NCBI RefSeq assembly: GCF_042643265.1
Contig: NZ_JBHRRZ010000001.1
Span: 124,001-188,000 of the forward strand
Reading direction: 5' to 3'
Length of the DNA stretch: 64,000 bases
DNA from: Virgibacillus_O sediminis
GTDB lineage: Bacteria > Bacillota > Bacilli > Bacillales > Amphibacillaceae
Part shown: positions 50,356 through 59,783 of the stretch, piece after piece
Layout: the number at the start of each line of letters is the position of its first letter
Position numbering within the stretch: position 1 is the first letter of the stretch
Translations under genes and position numbers: made by a program
Notes under the pieces: generated by a model
What the model was told of the DNA's origin: nothing
Seen by the model: only the letters and a program-made list of their open reading frames with translations
The model's database searches: none

Positions 50356-50491
50356 AACGGATTAATATTGTTATTAGGATTACTATAATTTTATTATGTA
50401 AACTACTGATTTCTAATAGAGGTAGAAATACCGCTGTGTTTCTCGTATAATAAAACGAAAGAATATTGCCTAAACAAGAAAGGACCTGAAA

Positions 50492-53400
50492 ATGTTGCCA
50501 GTTAAAGATGGAATAAAATCAGTAATGACACTTGAACATCTAGTGGCTCTGCATAAGTTGATGGAAAAGCATGAGGATGCAGTCAATGCGCAAAAAATAG
50601 CAGAGCTTTATGAAAAGCTTCAAAAAGAAGAGTTGGTCATCAGCTTTGCCGGCCATTTTTCCGCTGGTAAATCCTCCATGATCAATTATTTGCTCGGAGC
50701 GGACATTCTGCCGAAAAGCCCGATTCCCACGAGTGCAAATGTAGTAAAACTCAGTTCCGGAAATGGTACGGCGAGGGTGTACTTTCGCCACCAGGAACCA
50801 ATGGAGTACAAAGAACCTTATGACATGGAAATGATTAAAAGATACTCTAAGGATAAGGACGCTATTGAACGAATAGAGATAAGCACAGCGGAACAGCTGA
50901 TGCCTGAAGGAGTGTCTGTCGTTGATACTCCTGGCATTGACGCAGCGGATGACGCAGACCGTGTGATGACGGAATCTTCTCTGCATTTAGTAGATGTACT
51001 TTTTTATGTAATGGACTATAATCACGTTCAATCAGAAGTGAATTTGCATTTCCTGCATTCCCTGCAACAAAAAGGAATCCCATATTATGTGATCATTAAC
51101 CAAGTGGATAAACACGATGAAGGGGAGATCCCTTTCAGGAAATTCCATGGTAGTGTAACTGATACATTTAATCAGTGGGAGCTGCAACCGGCAAAAATCT
51201 TCTATTCTTCCTTGATGGATCCGGACGCTGTCCATAATGAAGTCCTAAAGGTAAAAGCGGAAATTAACCATCTAATGGAAGAGAAAGATTCTTTCTTTCA
51301 AATCGACCAATCTGTCAAACAGGTAGTGGAAGACCATAAGAGGGAATTAATGAATCGATATGAAGAATTGGTCCCTGCTTCAGATGAGGACGATGGCGAG
51401 GCTGAAGACATGCAAATGTTGAAAGCTAAATGGGAAGAACTCCGCCAACTAGCTGATCAATTAGAAGAGGATTTTCAACAGGAGATGCAGCAAACGTTAA
51501 AAAATGCTTACCTGATGCCTGCTGACCTCCGTGAAACGGCCAGGCTGTTTCTGGAGTCCCAAAAAAGTGATTTTAAAATTGGCTTTTTTGCTTCCAAGAA
51601 AAAGACAAATGAAGAGCGGAAGGCAAGGGCTGAAGCTTTTATAGAAACACTTAATAAAAATGCTGAGACAGCTGTCCAATGGAAACTGAGAGATAAATTT
51701 TCAAAGATAATGAAGGATTACGGAATAATAGATCCTCAAATTGATCAGAAAACCCAAAGTCTATCTGTCTCTTACTCTTCAGAGGATGCTGTGAAATTAA
51801 TCAATCCTGGCGCAAAAGTGAATGGAGACTATGTCTTGAACTACACGAAAGAAGTAGCAACGGACATTAAGAGCAAATATAAGCAGGAGGTTCTGAGACT
51901 TCTTCCCCTATTAAAGGAAGCGGTAGAAGATAGGAATAAGAAAGAAATGCAAGATTTAGAGCAGAAGATCAACAAGCTGGAAAATAAAAAACAGATTCAA
52001 GAAGAACAAAATAAGTTAAAGAGAAATCTGGATATGCAGCTGGAGAGCCTGGAGAAACAGCAGAAATTCCCGGAAATAGAGGAAAATGATTGGAAACAAA
52101 TAGAGCGCAATCTCTCGAGTAATCAAATCCTCCGTCAGCAGGAAGAATTCTCAGAGCCAGCAGAACCTTCCCAGGAAACAAGAAATAGAACTCCATTACA
52201 ACAGGAGACAGATAAGAAAGTGAATGCTGTCCATCAAGTTCTGCAGGATATCGAGCAGGCGATCGATACAATCAGTGACCTGCCCGGTTTCCAGGGCCAT
52301 ATGGACGATCTTCAGGGAAAGTACAGCCGATTATCGAATCGCTCATTTACAATTGCCTTGTTTGGTGCATTCAGCGCTGGTAAATCTTCGTTTGCCAACG
52401 CATTGCTAGGCGAAAATGCTCTTCCGGTCTCTCCCAATCCAACTACTGCAGCCGTCAATCGCATTTGTCCGATTAACGAGGATCATCCCCATGGATCAGT
52501 CGCCGTCAAGATTAAAGACAAGGATGCTATCAAAAAAGACCTGCTGCTAATGACGAGGAATTTTCAGCCGAATGAAGACCATGAGGCTGAGGAACTGCTC
52601 GAATGGATAAGAAAAGAAGGCATTCACCGCGACAATCGGCTGGACAGTATGTACCAGTCCTATCTGAGTGCAATGTTGAGTGGTTATGACTATATAAAAG
52701 TCCGAATCGGCAGACAGATCAACATTACGATGGATGAATTTGCCGACTATGTTACAGATGAAACGAAGGCTTGCTATATTGAATCTATTGATTTATACTT
52801 TGATTCTTCCCTAACTAGGCAAGGAATCACTTTGGTCGATACGCCGGGGGCGGATTCGGTCAATGCCAGACACACCAATGTGGCTTTTGACTATATCAAA
52901 CATGCGGATGCTATCTTATATGTAACGTATTATAATCACGCTTTATCACGTGCAGACAAGGATTTTCTGATGCAGCTGGGAAGAGTAAAAGAAGCTTTTG
53001 AAATGGATAAAATGTTCTTTATTGTGAATGCTGCAGATCTGGCGGCAGATAAAGAGGAATTGCAACTGGTCACAGAATATGTAGAACAACAGCTCATCGA
53101 ATTGGGAATACGCTTTCCGCGTTTATACCCTGTTTCCAGCAAACGATCCCTGAAGGAAAAACAAAGTGGCGCCAAACTTAATACCGAGATGCTGGACTTC
53201 GAAAAAAGATTTCATCAGTTTATCGGGGAGGATCTTCAGCGGCTTACCATCCAGTCGGCTACAAGTGATTTGCAGCATGCTTACCGTACGTTACAGCGGT
53301 ATGTCAAGTCCTTGAACCTAAACGAACAGGAAAAAGAGAACCATAAAAAAAGACTTCTCTCTAATAAGGATTTGATAGATAAGGAGATAGACAAATGGGA

Positions 53401-54103
53401 AACAAGTGTCCACGAAGGTAAAATAGCTCAGAAGATCGAAAAGCAGATGTATTATGTGCTTGAGAGATTATCAATTCGGTTCCATGACATGTTTAAAGAA
53501 ACATTTAATCCAACAACCATTACCGAATCAGGCAAGAAGGCCCAAGAGCAATTAAAGCAAAGCTTGCGAAACCTTCTTGATTATACGGGCCATGAACTGC
53601 TGCAGGAAGTACAAGCTGTTTCTTTGCGGGTGGAATCACTTATGCGCACTCTGGAAAGTGAGACACATTCAACCCTCTCTGAGAAAATTGAAGAAGTAGA
53701 TGATGCTTTCTTTTTGCAAGAACCAGCACAGCAAGATTTTGAAACGCCCTTATATGACCAGGCCTTTAAGAATCTCAGTCCAGCTGATTTCCGGCATGTA
53801 CTGTCTGCATATAAAGGTACAAAAGCATTCTTCGTGAAAAACGAGAAAGAAATAATGAAAGACAGACTTTATCAAGAACTGGAAACCCATGCCCAACAAT
53901 ATATAGAAGAGAATAGGGTAAGGATGGAGAGCCACTACCAAGCTGCATGGAGAGATAGAGTCGACCAATTAAAACATTCAGCTAAAGAAAACGCAGAACA
54001 GCAGCTCAACAATCATTTGGAAATGATAAATGCTCCTGTAGACCTGAAAAGTCTCGAAAAGAAAGAGGAAATACTTCAAGAGATAAGCAAACGAAATAAA
54101 TAA
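50492..54103 (+). CDS. dynA: Bacterial dynamin DynA, two-headed GTPase
   Basis: A 1203-residue protein with two tandem dynamin units. The first P-loop GHFSAGKSS has Lys60, with VDTPGIDAADDAD as G3 and VINQVDKHD as G4; the second P-loop GAFSAGKSS is near residue 625, with VDTPGADSVNARHTN and FIVNAADLAADKEE. Each head is followed by long helical stalk/coiled coil and paddle regions. B. subtilis DynA (YpbR) tethers and fuses membranes and protects against pore-forming stress and phage. AAAGGACC precedes the ATG; ypcP follows after 16 bp. Confidence 0.95.
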   Translation: MLPVKDGIKSVMTLEHLVALHKLMEKHEDAVNAQKIAELYEKLQKEELVISFAGHFSAGKSSMINYLLGADILPKSPIPTSANVVKLSSGNGTARVYFRHQEPMEYKEPYDMEMIKRYSKDKDAIERIEISTAEQLMPEGVSVVDTPGIDAADDADRVMTESSLHLVDVLFYVMDYNHVQSEVNLHFLHSLQQKGIPYYVIINQVDKHDEGEIPFRKFHGSVTDTFNQWELQPAKIFYSSLMDPDAVHNEVLKVKAEINHLMEEKDSFFQIDQSVKQVVEDHKRELMNRYEELVPASDEDDGEAEDMQMLKAKWEELRQLADQLEEDFQQEMQQTLKNAYLMPADLRETARLFLESQKSDFKIGFFASKKKTNEERKARAEAFIETLNKNAETAVQWKLRDKFSKIMKDYGIIDPQIDQKTQSLSVSYSSEDAVKLINPGAKVNGDYVLNYTKEVATDIKSKYKQEVLRLLPLLKEAVEDRNKKEMQDLEQKINKLENKKQIQEEQNKLKRNLDMQLESLEKQQKFPEIEENDWKQIERNLSSNQILRQQEEFSEPAEPSQETRNRTPLQQETDKKVNAVHQVLQDIEQAIDTISDLPGFQGHMDDLQGKYSRLSNRSFTIALFGAFSAGKSSFANALLGENALPVSPNPTTAAVNRICPINEDHPHGSVAVKIKDKDAIKKDLLLMTRNFQPNEDHEAEELLEWIRKEGIHRDNRLDSMYQSYLSAMLSGYDYIKVRIGRQINITMDEFADYVTDETKACYIESIDLYFDSSLTRQGITLVDTPGADSVNARHTNVAFDYIKHADAILYVTYYNHALSRADKDFLMQLGRVKEAFEMDKMFFIVNAADLAADKEELQLVTEYVEQQLIELGIRFPRLYPVSSKRSLKEKQSGAKLNTEMLDFEKRFHQFIGEDLQRLTIQSATSDLQHAYRTLQRYVKSLNLNEQEKENHKKRLLSNKDLIDKEIDKWETSVHEGKIAQKIEKQMYYVLERLSIRFHDMFKETFNPTTITESGKKAQEQLKQSLRNLLDYTGHELLQEVQAVSLRVESLMRTLESETHSTLSEKIEEVDDAFFLQEPAQQDFETPLYDQAFKNLSPADFRHVLSAYKGTKAFFVKNEKEIMKDRLYQELETHAQQYIEENRVRMESHYQAAWRDRVDQLKHSAKENAEQQLNNHLEMINAPVDLKSLEKKEEILQEISKRNK

Positions 54104-54119
54104 GAGGTGTGCTATAGAT

Positions 54120-54983
54120 ATGGAAAGGCAGAAAATATTATTAGTAGATGGAATGGCTTTACTATTCCGCGGTTTCTTTGCTACGGCTTTTCGGGGGAAT
54201 TTCATGAAAACAAGCAAAGGGATCCCTACCAATGGAGTGTATCAATTTTTGAGATACATGCTCGATGCTGCTGACAGATTCGAACCTACACATATGATAT
54301 GTTGCTGGGATATGGGGAGTAAGACATTCCGCACTGAATTATATGAGGGATATAAGGCAAATAGGGACGAGCCACCAGTCGAACTGCTTCCACAATTCGA
54401 ACTGGTTAAAGAAGTAGTGGAATCGTTTGATATGCCTAACATTGGAATTGAAAACTTTGAAGCCGATGACTGCATTGGCACATTGGCAAGAACATTCCAA
54501 GCAGATCATGATGTAATGATACTTACAGGGGATCAGGACATCCTGCAGCTTGTTGATGAAGGGATACAAGTCGCTATCATGAGAAAAGGGCAGGGGAACT
54601 ATGAAGTTTACAACCATGAAAACTTCTATGAAAAGAAGGGACTGCATCCGAAACAGGTAATAGACTTGAAAGCATTGATGGGTGACCCTTCCGATAATTA
54701 TCCTGGTGTAAAAGGGATCGGCGAGAAAACTGCACTGAAGCTCTTAAAGGAATATGAAACAATTGATGACCTGTTGGAAAATCTGGACTCCCTTCCAAAA
54801 GGAGTACAGACAAAAATCCGCAATAATATGGATATGCTTCATCTATCTAGAAATCTGGCAGAAATAAAGTGCAACGTACCCTTAAGTTGTAAATTGGAAA
54901 CTGCCGTCTGGCAGTATGATAAAAAGAAAGTCGGCAGGATGTTCGGTGAACTTGAGTTTAAAAATCTGGAAAAACTCTTATAA
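54120..54983 (+). CDS. ypcP: 5'-3' exonuclease YpcP
   Basis: A 287-residue FEN/5'-3' exonuclease equivalent to the N-terminal domain of DNA polymerase I without the polymerase. ILLVDGMALLFRGFFA opens the PIN-like fold, with acidic metal ligands in NFEADDCIGTLA and LTGDQDILQLV; the H3TH region is GDPSDNYPGVKGIGEKTALKLL. It likely removes RNA primers and flaps. Co-transcribed with dynA, as in B. subtilis. A terminator follows. Confidence 0.93.
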   Translation: MERQKILLVDGMALLFRGFFATAFRGNFMKTSKGIPTNGVYQFLRYMLDAADRFEPTHMICCWDMGSKTFRTELYEGYKANRDEPPVELLPQFELVKEVVESFDMPNIGIENFEADDCIGTLARTFQADHDVMILTGDQDILQLVDEGIQVAIMRKGQGNYEVYNHENFYEKKGLHPKQVIDLKALMGDPSDNYPGVKGIGEKTALKLLKEYETIDDLLENLDSLPKGVQTKIRNNMDMLHLSRNLAEIKCNVPLSCKLETAVWQYDKKKVGRMFGELEFKNLEKLL

Positions 54984-54998
54984 TTTTAGTATAAAAAT

Positions 54999-55027
54999 AA
55001 GGTGACCTTTAACGGTCATCTTTTTTT
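54999..55027 (+). terminator. Terminator of dynA-ypcP
   Basis: AGGTGACC pairs with GGTCATCT (one G-T pair) around a 6-nt loop, followed by seven T. Confidence 0.85.
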
Positions 55028-55035
55028 ATGCCATT

Positions 55036-55178
55036 ATACCCCCGCAGCCCAAACATATACCCCATCCCCTATGACAGATACCCTCGTCAGTTGTTCATAT
55101 ACCCCTCTCCCGTATGAGAGAGAGGTTGGGGGGTATTCTCTGGCTCCATAAGCATTTCCCATATAACTGAAAGGGTAT
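55036..55178. repeat. ATACCCC array with exact 21-bp period
   Basis: ATACCCC (or ATACCCT) begins at 55036, 55057, 55078 and 55099, an exact 21-bp period. Inverted copies begin at 55130 (GGGGTAT) and 55172 (AGGGTAT), 42 bp apart. All sites lie within about two turns per step, on one face of the helix, between the ypcP terminator and the YkqA-like gene. The period is also seven codons, but neither strand yields a convincing protein with an SD. Most likely a protein-binding array or curved element; function unknown. Confidence 0.8.
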
Positions 55179-55218
55179 AGGGTTCTTGGAAGAGAAATAA
55201 TTGCAAAGGAGATTGTAT

Positions 55219-56046
55219 ATGGCTTTGTTTTTTGTTTACGGAAGACATAGACGAGGAGAAGTGCTGCATGACGATCTAATAGGGAGTAAGTGTGTTTGTT
55301 TGCAGTCCTGGATATCCGGAGAATTAGAAGACTCAAAACTCGGCTTTCCTGTCCGGAAGAAAAATACCAATAGTAGGATCTATGGGGAAGTGTACGATAC
55401 AGCTTCTGATAAGCTGGACTCTATTAAAAATCATTTTCCCTCGCTGGAGTTTAGAAAGGACACAGCCTACAACGACCATGGAAAGCCTATGGAGGTTGTA
55501 GTTTCTGAATACAAAACTGAAAATGAAGATGGCACACTTAAAACCATTCCTTTCGGAGACTGGAGGGTCTATCAATATTTAACCAGAAAGAATTTATTTT
55601 ATTTTGCCTATGGTTCCTGTATGGATGATGAACGGTTTAAAATGGCAAAAGTGGATAAGTATTTCAGCGCAAAATCAGGGAAAGGACTGTTGAAAAACCA
55701 TGGCTTTCGTTTTTCCAGGACTTCCAACGACGGAGGCAAAGCTGATCTGATTGAGTCAGCGGGCGAAAAAGTGGAAGGCGTGGTGTATAAAGTGCCGCTG
55801 GAAGCCATTGATTATCTATACCAGCGGGAAGGAGTCTATTCCAATGCCTATCGTCCTGCCATTATAGAGGTTGAGATGACATCTGGTAAGAGAGTTGAGG
55901 CTGTCACATTCATCGGAATTGATAAACACGAGGAGACCCCACCTACCCGAAAATATGCTGAAGAGATCATCAGAGGGGCAGAGGGCATCCTGAGTGAAAG
56001 GTATATAGCAAAAATACAAAAGAGGATAGACCGCCTCTTTTCCTGA
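55219..56046 (+). CDS. Gamma-glutamylcyclotransferase-like tandem protein (YkqA-like)
   Basis: A 275-residue protein with two GGCT/AIG2 domains: an N-terminal one (FVYGRHRRGEVLHDDL, about residues 4-110) and a C-terminal one (FYFAYGSCMDDERF, about 130-270), matching B. subtilis YkqA. Members of the fold cyclise gamma-glutamyl amines, but the two-domain family has no known substrate. ATG at 55219 has AAAGGAG upstream; the longer frame from 55201 has none. The repeat array lies directly before it. Confidence 0.85.
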   Translation: MALFFVYGRHRRGEVLHDDLIGSKCVCLQSWISGELEDSKLGFPVRKKNTNSRIYGEVYDTASDKLDSIKNHFPSLEFRKDTAYNDHGKPMEVVVSEYKTENEDGTLKTIPFGDWRVYQYLTRKNLFYFAYGSCMDDERFKMAKVDKYFSAKSGKGLLKNHGFRFSRTSNDGGKADLIESAGEKVEGVVYKVPLEAIDYLYQREGVYSNAYRPAIIEVEMTSGKRVEAVTFIGIDKHEETPPTRKYAEEIIRGAEGILSERYIAKIQKRIDRLFS

Positions 56047-56116
56047 TAGGCAGGTTTATCCTTCCACCATTCAGGAAACTAGTATTAAAGATCATCTCAT
56101 ATAGGAGGTCATAGCG

Positions 56117-57646
56117 TTGGCACAACAGAAAAATAGTACGTTGCCGGAACAAACCCAATCATTTTGGCGTGAAACGGAAAAACAATTGAAATACGACCAG
56201 CTTGACAAAGATATAGAAGTGGATACAGCAATTGCCGGAGGTGGGATAGCTGGGATAACCACTGCATACTTATTGGCGAAGCGGGGAAAAAAAGTTGCAT
56301 TGCTGGAAGCACGTGAGCTGATCAATGGCACGACTGGCTTTACTACTGCTAAACTTACCGCCCAGCATAATCTAGTATACGATGAACTGATCAACCGTTA
56401 TGGCCAGAGTTGGGCTAAATCCTTCTATCAAGCAAACATGGAAGGAATTGCGCTGGTCAAGCAGCTCAGCGAAGAACTTGGCATTGATTGTGATTTGGAA
56501 GAGCAGGAAGCATTCGTCTTTACACAAGATGAAGAGAACCGCAGCAAACTGCTTAAAGAACTGGAGGCATACGAAAAGCTTGGAATAGAAGGGGAATTTC
56601 TTGAAGATCTTCCACTAAGCCTGGATATCGAGGCAGCTTTGATGATGCGGAACCAAGCCCAGTTCCATCCAGTAAAATACCTGAACGGTTTATTGAAAGA
56701 GCTCGTAAAACTTGATGTGGAAATTTTCGAGCAAACTAGGGTGATGGAGATAGAAAACAAGGACTCTGTCATATGCCATACAGAGCCAGGATATAAAGTC
56801 ACTAGTGATGACTTGGTGGTAGCCACTCACTTTCCAATCCATGAGCCAAATAAATTCTATTCTGGCAATTTAAAGCCCGAAGGCTCCTATGCGCTTGCAG
56901 TCAAGGTTAATAATGAGCTTAATGAATTTCCTGATGGCATGTATATCAATGCAGACCTTCCTAGAAGAACACTAAGGAAAATGCGTGCAGATGGAGAGGA
57001 TTATATTCTGGTCGGCGGAGAAAGCCACCCAGTTGGAGATGGCACATCCAGCGAGCAGCGTTATGAGAAGCTTGCTGCTTATGCAAAGGAAAACTTTGGC
57101 GAAGACGAAATAGTTTATCGTTGGTTCTCCCATGACTATCTCTCTCCAGACCGTCTGCCATTCATTGGCCTGTTGAATGAAAAAGAAGATAATATATATA
57201 CAGCAACCGGATTTGGAAAATGGGGGCTCGCCAATGCTGTGGTGGGAGGTAAAGTGCTGGCAGACCTGATAGAAGGGGAACAAAATCCTTATACACAGCT
57301 TTTCTCACCTCAGCGGAAGATCGGGGAAATGAAGGATACGGAAAAAGCAAATAAACATCCAGAAGACTATGAAACCTATACAAGGCCGGAGAAGCCGGAG
57401 GACCTTCAGAAAAAGCAGGGAGCCATTTTAAAGGTCGACGGTAATGATGTAGGAGCATACAAGGATGAAGAGGGCAAACTTCATATGCTGGATCTAACGT
57501 GTACACATCTGGGCTGCGGAGTAGAGTGGAATGATGGCAACGCCACATGGGATTGTCCTTGCCATGGGTCCAGGTTCAGTGCAACCGGAGAAGTAATTGA
57601 CGGTCCTGCAGTAGAAGGGCTTAAACGTATAAACGAGGAATCCTAG
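56117..57646 (+). CDS. FAD-dependent oxidoreductase with Rieske domain (YhfW-like)
   Basis: A 509-residue two-domain protein. The N-terminal DAO-type flavin domain has AIAGGGIAGITTAYLLAKRG with its dinucleotide glycines; the C-terminal Rieske [2Fe-2S] domain has CTHLGC and CPCHGSRF as ligands (about residues 460-485). B. subtilis YhfW has the same architecture and no assigned substrate. Start is TTG with AGGAGGT 8 nt upstream. Cytoplasmic. Monocistronic with a terminator following. Confidence 0.9.
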   Translation: MAQQKNSTLPEQTQSFWRETEKQLKYDQLDKDIEVDTAIAGGGIAGITTAYLLAKRGKKVALLEARELINGTTGFTTAKLTAQHNLVYDELINRYGQSWAKSFYQANMEGIALVKQLSEELGIDCDLEEQEAFVFTQDEENRSKLLKELEAYEKLGIEGEFLEDLPLSLDIEAALMMRNQAQFHPVKYLNGLLKELVKLDVEIFEQTRVMEIENKDSVICHTEPGYKVTSDDLVVATHFPIHEPNKFYSGNLKPEGSYALAVKVNNELNEFPDGMYINADLPRRTLRKMRADGEDYILVGGESHPVGDGTSSEQRYEKLAAYAKENFGEDEIVYRWFSHDYLSPDRLPFIGLLNEKEDNIYTATGFGKWGLANAVVGGKVLADLIEGEQNPYTQLFSPQRKIGEMKDTEKANKHPEDYETYTRPEKPEDLQKKQGAILKVDGNDVGAYKDEEGKLHMLDLTCTHLGCGVEWNDGNATWDCPCHGSRFSATGEVIDGPAVEGLKRINEES

Positions 57647-57650
57647 ACAG

Positions 57651-57688
57651 CGAGAAACGCATCCTATTTGGGTGCGTTTCTCGTTTTT
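57651..57688 (+). terminator. Terminator of YhfW-like gene
   Basis: CGAGAAACGCATCC pairs with GGGTGCGTTTCTCG (one bulge), followed by five T. Confidence 0.9.
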
Positions 57689-57841
57689 GTAAAACTCTGT
57701 GACCTTTATCCGTACACACAGTCCTAAATTGTGGAACGAGCAATTGGCCCTTATCCTTCATCCGAGTTTCTTCGTAAATATTTTGGTAAATTGCCCAAAG
57801 TGTTATATAATTGTGGCATTCCATGTACAAGGAGATCTACT

Positions 57842-58252
57842 ATGTACTTCCCGTCCAAAAAAGATAACTGGTTAACGGCTGTTATGTGGGGGATCGCTGC
57901 TGTCGGTGTCATCATTCCCTTGCTGAGGGGATTTCTTTCTGGGGCCCTATTTGTACTGCCGTTCTCTTTATTGTTATTATGGTTCTGGTTCGGTACTGGA
58001 TACATACTCGAGGACCATTTTATTAGGATAAAATATGGACCAATCAGGATGAAAGTAAAAATAGCTGATATCATTGAAGTTAGGAAAGTGAACAGTATTT
58101 TTGCCGCACCAGCATTGTCCCGCCACCGTCTAGAAATATATTCCGGAAGATACAATATTGTGTCAGTCTCGCCAGAACGGGAAGATGAATTCATCGATGA
58201 ATTAATCCGAAGACATCCAGACTTGGAGCTCAGAAGAAATAAGCAGAAATGA
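57842..58252 (+). CDS. PH-domain membrane protein
   Basis: A 137-residue protein with two hydrophobic segments (about residues 10-50) and a C-terminal bacterial PH-like domain (DUF1200/bPH_6 type): GYILEDHFIRIKYGPIRMKVKIADIIEVRKV and NIVSVSPEREDEFIDELIRRHP. Function unknown. AAGGAG lies 8 nt before the ATG at 57842; the longer upstream frame has no SD. It is 9 bp ahead of cysK, so the two may be co-transcribed. Confidence 0.82.
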   Translation: MYFPSKKDNWLTAVMWGIAAVGVIIPLLRGFLSGALFVLPFSLLLLWFWFGTGYILEDHFIRIKYGPIRMKVKIADIIEVRKVNSIFAAPALSRHRLEIYSGRYNIVSVSPEREDEFIDELIRRHPDLELRRNKQK

Positions 58253-58261
58253 GGTATATAG

Positions 58262-59182
58262 ATGAAAGTTGTCAATAATGTTACAGAGCTGATCGGACAA
58301 ACACCATTAGTTAAATTGAATAAAGTAGTCCCTGATCATGCAGCAGAAGTTTATGTGAAGTTGGAGCAATTCAACCCGAGTAAGAGTGTCAAGGACAGAG
58401 CAGCCTTTAATATGATTAAAGTGGCAGAAGAAGAAGGGCTGATTAAGCCGGGAGCGACCATCATCGAACCGACAAGCGGAAATACAGGAATCGGCTTGGC
58501 CATGAATGCTTCCGCAAAGGGGTATAAAGCAATTATGGTCATGCCTGATAACAGCACCTTGGAAAGAAGGAATATCCTCAAGGCTTACGGGGCTGAAGTT
58601 TTCCTTACTCCCAGCGATGAAAAAATGCCGGGGGCCATCAAGAAAGCACTGGAATTACAAAAAGAAATTCCAGGAAGCTTCATCCCACAGCAATTTGAAA
58701 ATACAGCCAATCCGGATATCCACCGTACTACCACCGCGTTGGAGATATATGATCAAATGGATGGAAAGCTGGATGCCTTTGTCTGTACGGCCGGTACTGG
58801 CGGAACTGTTACAGGGACTGGAGAGGCTCTCCGTGAGAAGCTTCCTGACCTGCACGTTGCTGTGGTGGAGCCCGAGGGATCTCCTGTCTTATCCGGAGGG
58901 AAACCAGGAAAACACAAACTGGTAGGAACAAGTCCGGGTTTTGTTCCAGATATCCTGAATACTGATGTATATAATGAAATTATCAAGATAGAAGATGACC
59001 AAGCAATTGGCATCTTGAGAAAATTAGCCAGGATGGAAGGGATCTTTGTAGGTCCTTCCGGCGCAGCTGCCATTTATGCGGCGATAAGTGTCGCCAAAAA
59101 TCTTGGTGAAGGTAAACAGGTAGTATGTATTGCCCCGGATTCCGGAGAACGTTATTTGAGTATGGATTTATTTGAAGACTAA
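58262..59182 (+). CDS. cysK: Cysteine synthase
   Basis: A 306-residue O-acetylserine sulfhydrylase using PLP to replace acetate by sulfide. Lys of KSVKDRAA holds PLP; TSGNTGIGLA binds the substrate carboxylate, GTGGTVTGTG the phosphate, and VGPSGAAA the C-terminal part. Length fits CysK/CysM. No T-box or S-box is seen upstream. B. subtilis CysK also controls CymR; whether this gene is that orthologue or a paralogue (YtkP-like) is not settled. A strong terminator follows. Confidence 0.92.
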   Translation: MKVVNNVTELIGQTPLVKLNKVVPDHAAEVYVKLEQFNPSKSVKDRAAFNMIKVAEEEGLIKPGATIIEPTSGNTGIGLAMNASAKGYKAIMVMPDNSTLERRNILKAYGAEVFLTPSDEKMPGAIKKALELQKEIPGSFIPQQFENTANPDIHRTTTALEIYDQMDGKLDAFVCTAGTGGTVTGTGEALREKLPDLHVAVVEPEGSPVLSGGKPGKHKLVGTSPGFVPDILNTDVYNEIIKIEDDQAIGILRKLARMEGIFVGPSGAAAIYAAISVAKNLGEGKQVVCIAPDSGERYLSMDLFED

Positions 59183-59186
59183 GTTA

Positions 59187-59220
59187 AAGCCCAACCTCCC
59201 TATGATGTTGGGCTTTTTTA
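59187..59220 (+). terminator. Terminator of cysK
   Basis: AAGCCCAAC pairs with GTTGGGCTT across an 11-nt loop, followed by a T run. Confidence 0.92.
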
Positions 59221-59238
59221 CTTTATTAAAAGAGGATG

Positions 59239-59778
59239 TTATCCAGAAATGAGTATTCCCGCGGCGTCCAAGTCTCTGCATGCTGCTTTAATTTGCTCCA
59301 TGCTGCCTGCTTCCAGTGTATGAAGGTGTATGCCATCGGTCAGAGTCAAGAGGTATGGGGCACCCGTTTCCTGGATCCTCTTTACAAACTCATCTACTTC
59401 TTTTCGATTGCTGATTAATAGGGAAGCAGTCAGATCGCCGTATACTGGATGTTCCACTATTACATCCTTTACGGTAACTCCATGATCTACAATATGATAA
59501 AGCTCTTCTTTTGTATGCTCAGCAGTGTGTTTGCACACAATCGCTTTTTGTTTCAGCTCTTTGCCTTTGTTCTTGCTAAGGTATAGATATCCTTGACTGG
59601 TTGCAATGATCGGCTCATTTTTAGCCTTAAGAATAGATACATCTTGGACAATCACCTGTCTACTGACATTGGCTTTTCTGGCAAACTCACTTCCAGTTAT
59701 TGGTTGATTCGATTCTTTAAGCATACTGATAATCAAATTATGCCTCTCATTGCTAGACATTTTCGTCTGGTCTTTCAT
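59239..59778 (-). CDS. niaR: NAD biosynthesis repressor NiaR
   Basis: A 179-residue nicotinate-responsive repressor (YrxA). The N-terminal HTH_11 domain (about residues 10-65, FARKANVSRQVIVQDVSILKA) is followed by the 3H domain with metal-binding histidines in CKHTAEHTKEELYHIVDHGV and EHPVYGDL. It represses nadBCA and nifS genes when niacin is present. ATG at 59778 is chosen because AAGGAG lies 9 nt upstream; the ATG at 59787 overlaps the nifS stop and abuts the SD. It is coupled to nifS. Confidence 0.93.
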   Translation of the reverse strand: MKDQTKMSSNERHNLIISMLKESNQPITGSEFARKANVSRQVIVQDVSILKAKNEPIIATSQGYLYLSKNKGKELKQKAIVCKHTAEHTKEELYHIVDHGVTVKDVIVEHPVYGDLTASLLISNRKEVDEFVKRIQETGAPYLLTLTDGIHLHTLEAGSMEQIKAACRDLDAAGILISG

Positions 59779-59783
59779 CGCCT

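Noticed and set aside
55034..55336. 100-codon minus-strand frame across the ATACCCC array
   Set aside because: No SD, overlaps the well-supported start of the YkqA-like gene, and composition reflects the repeat only.
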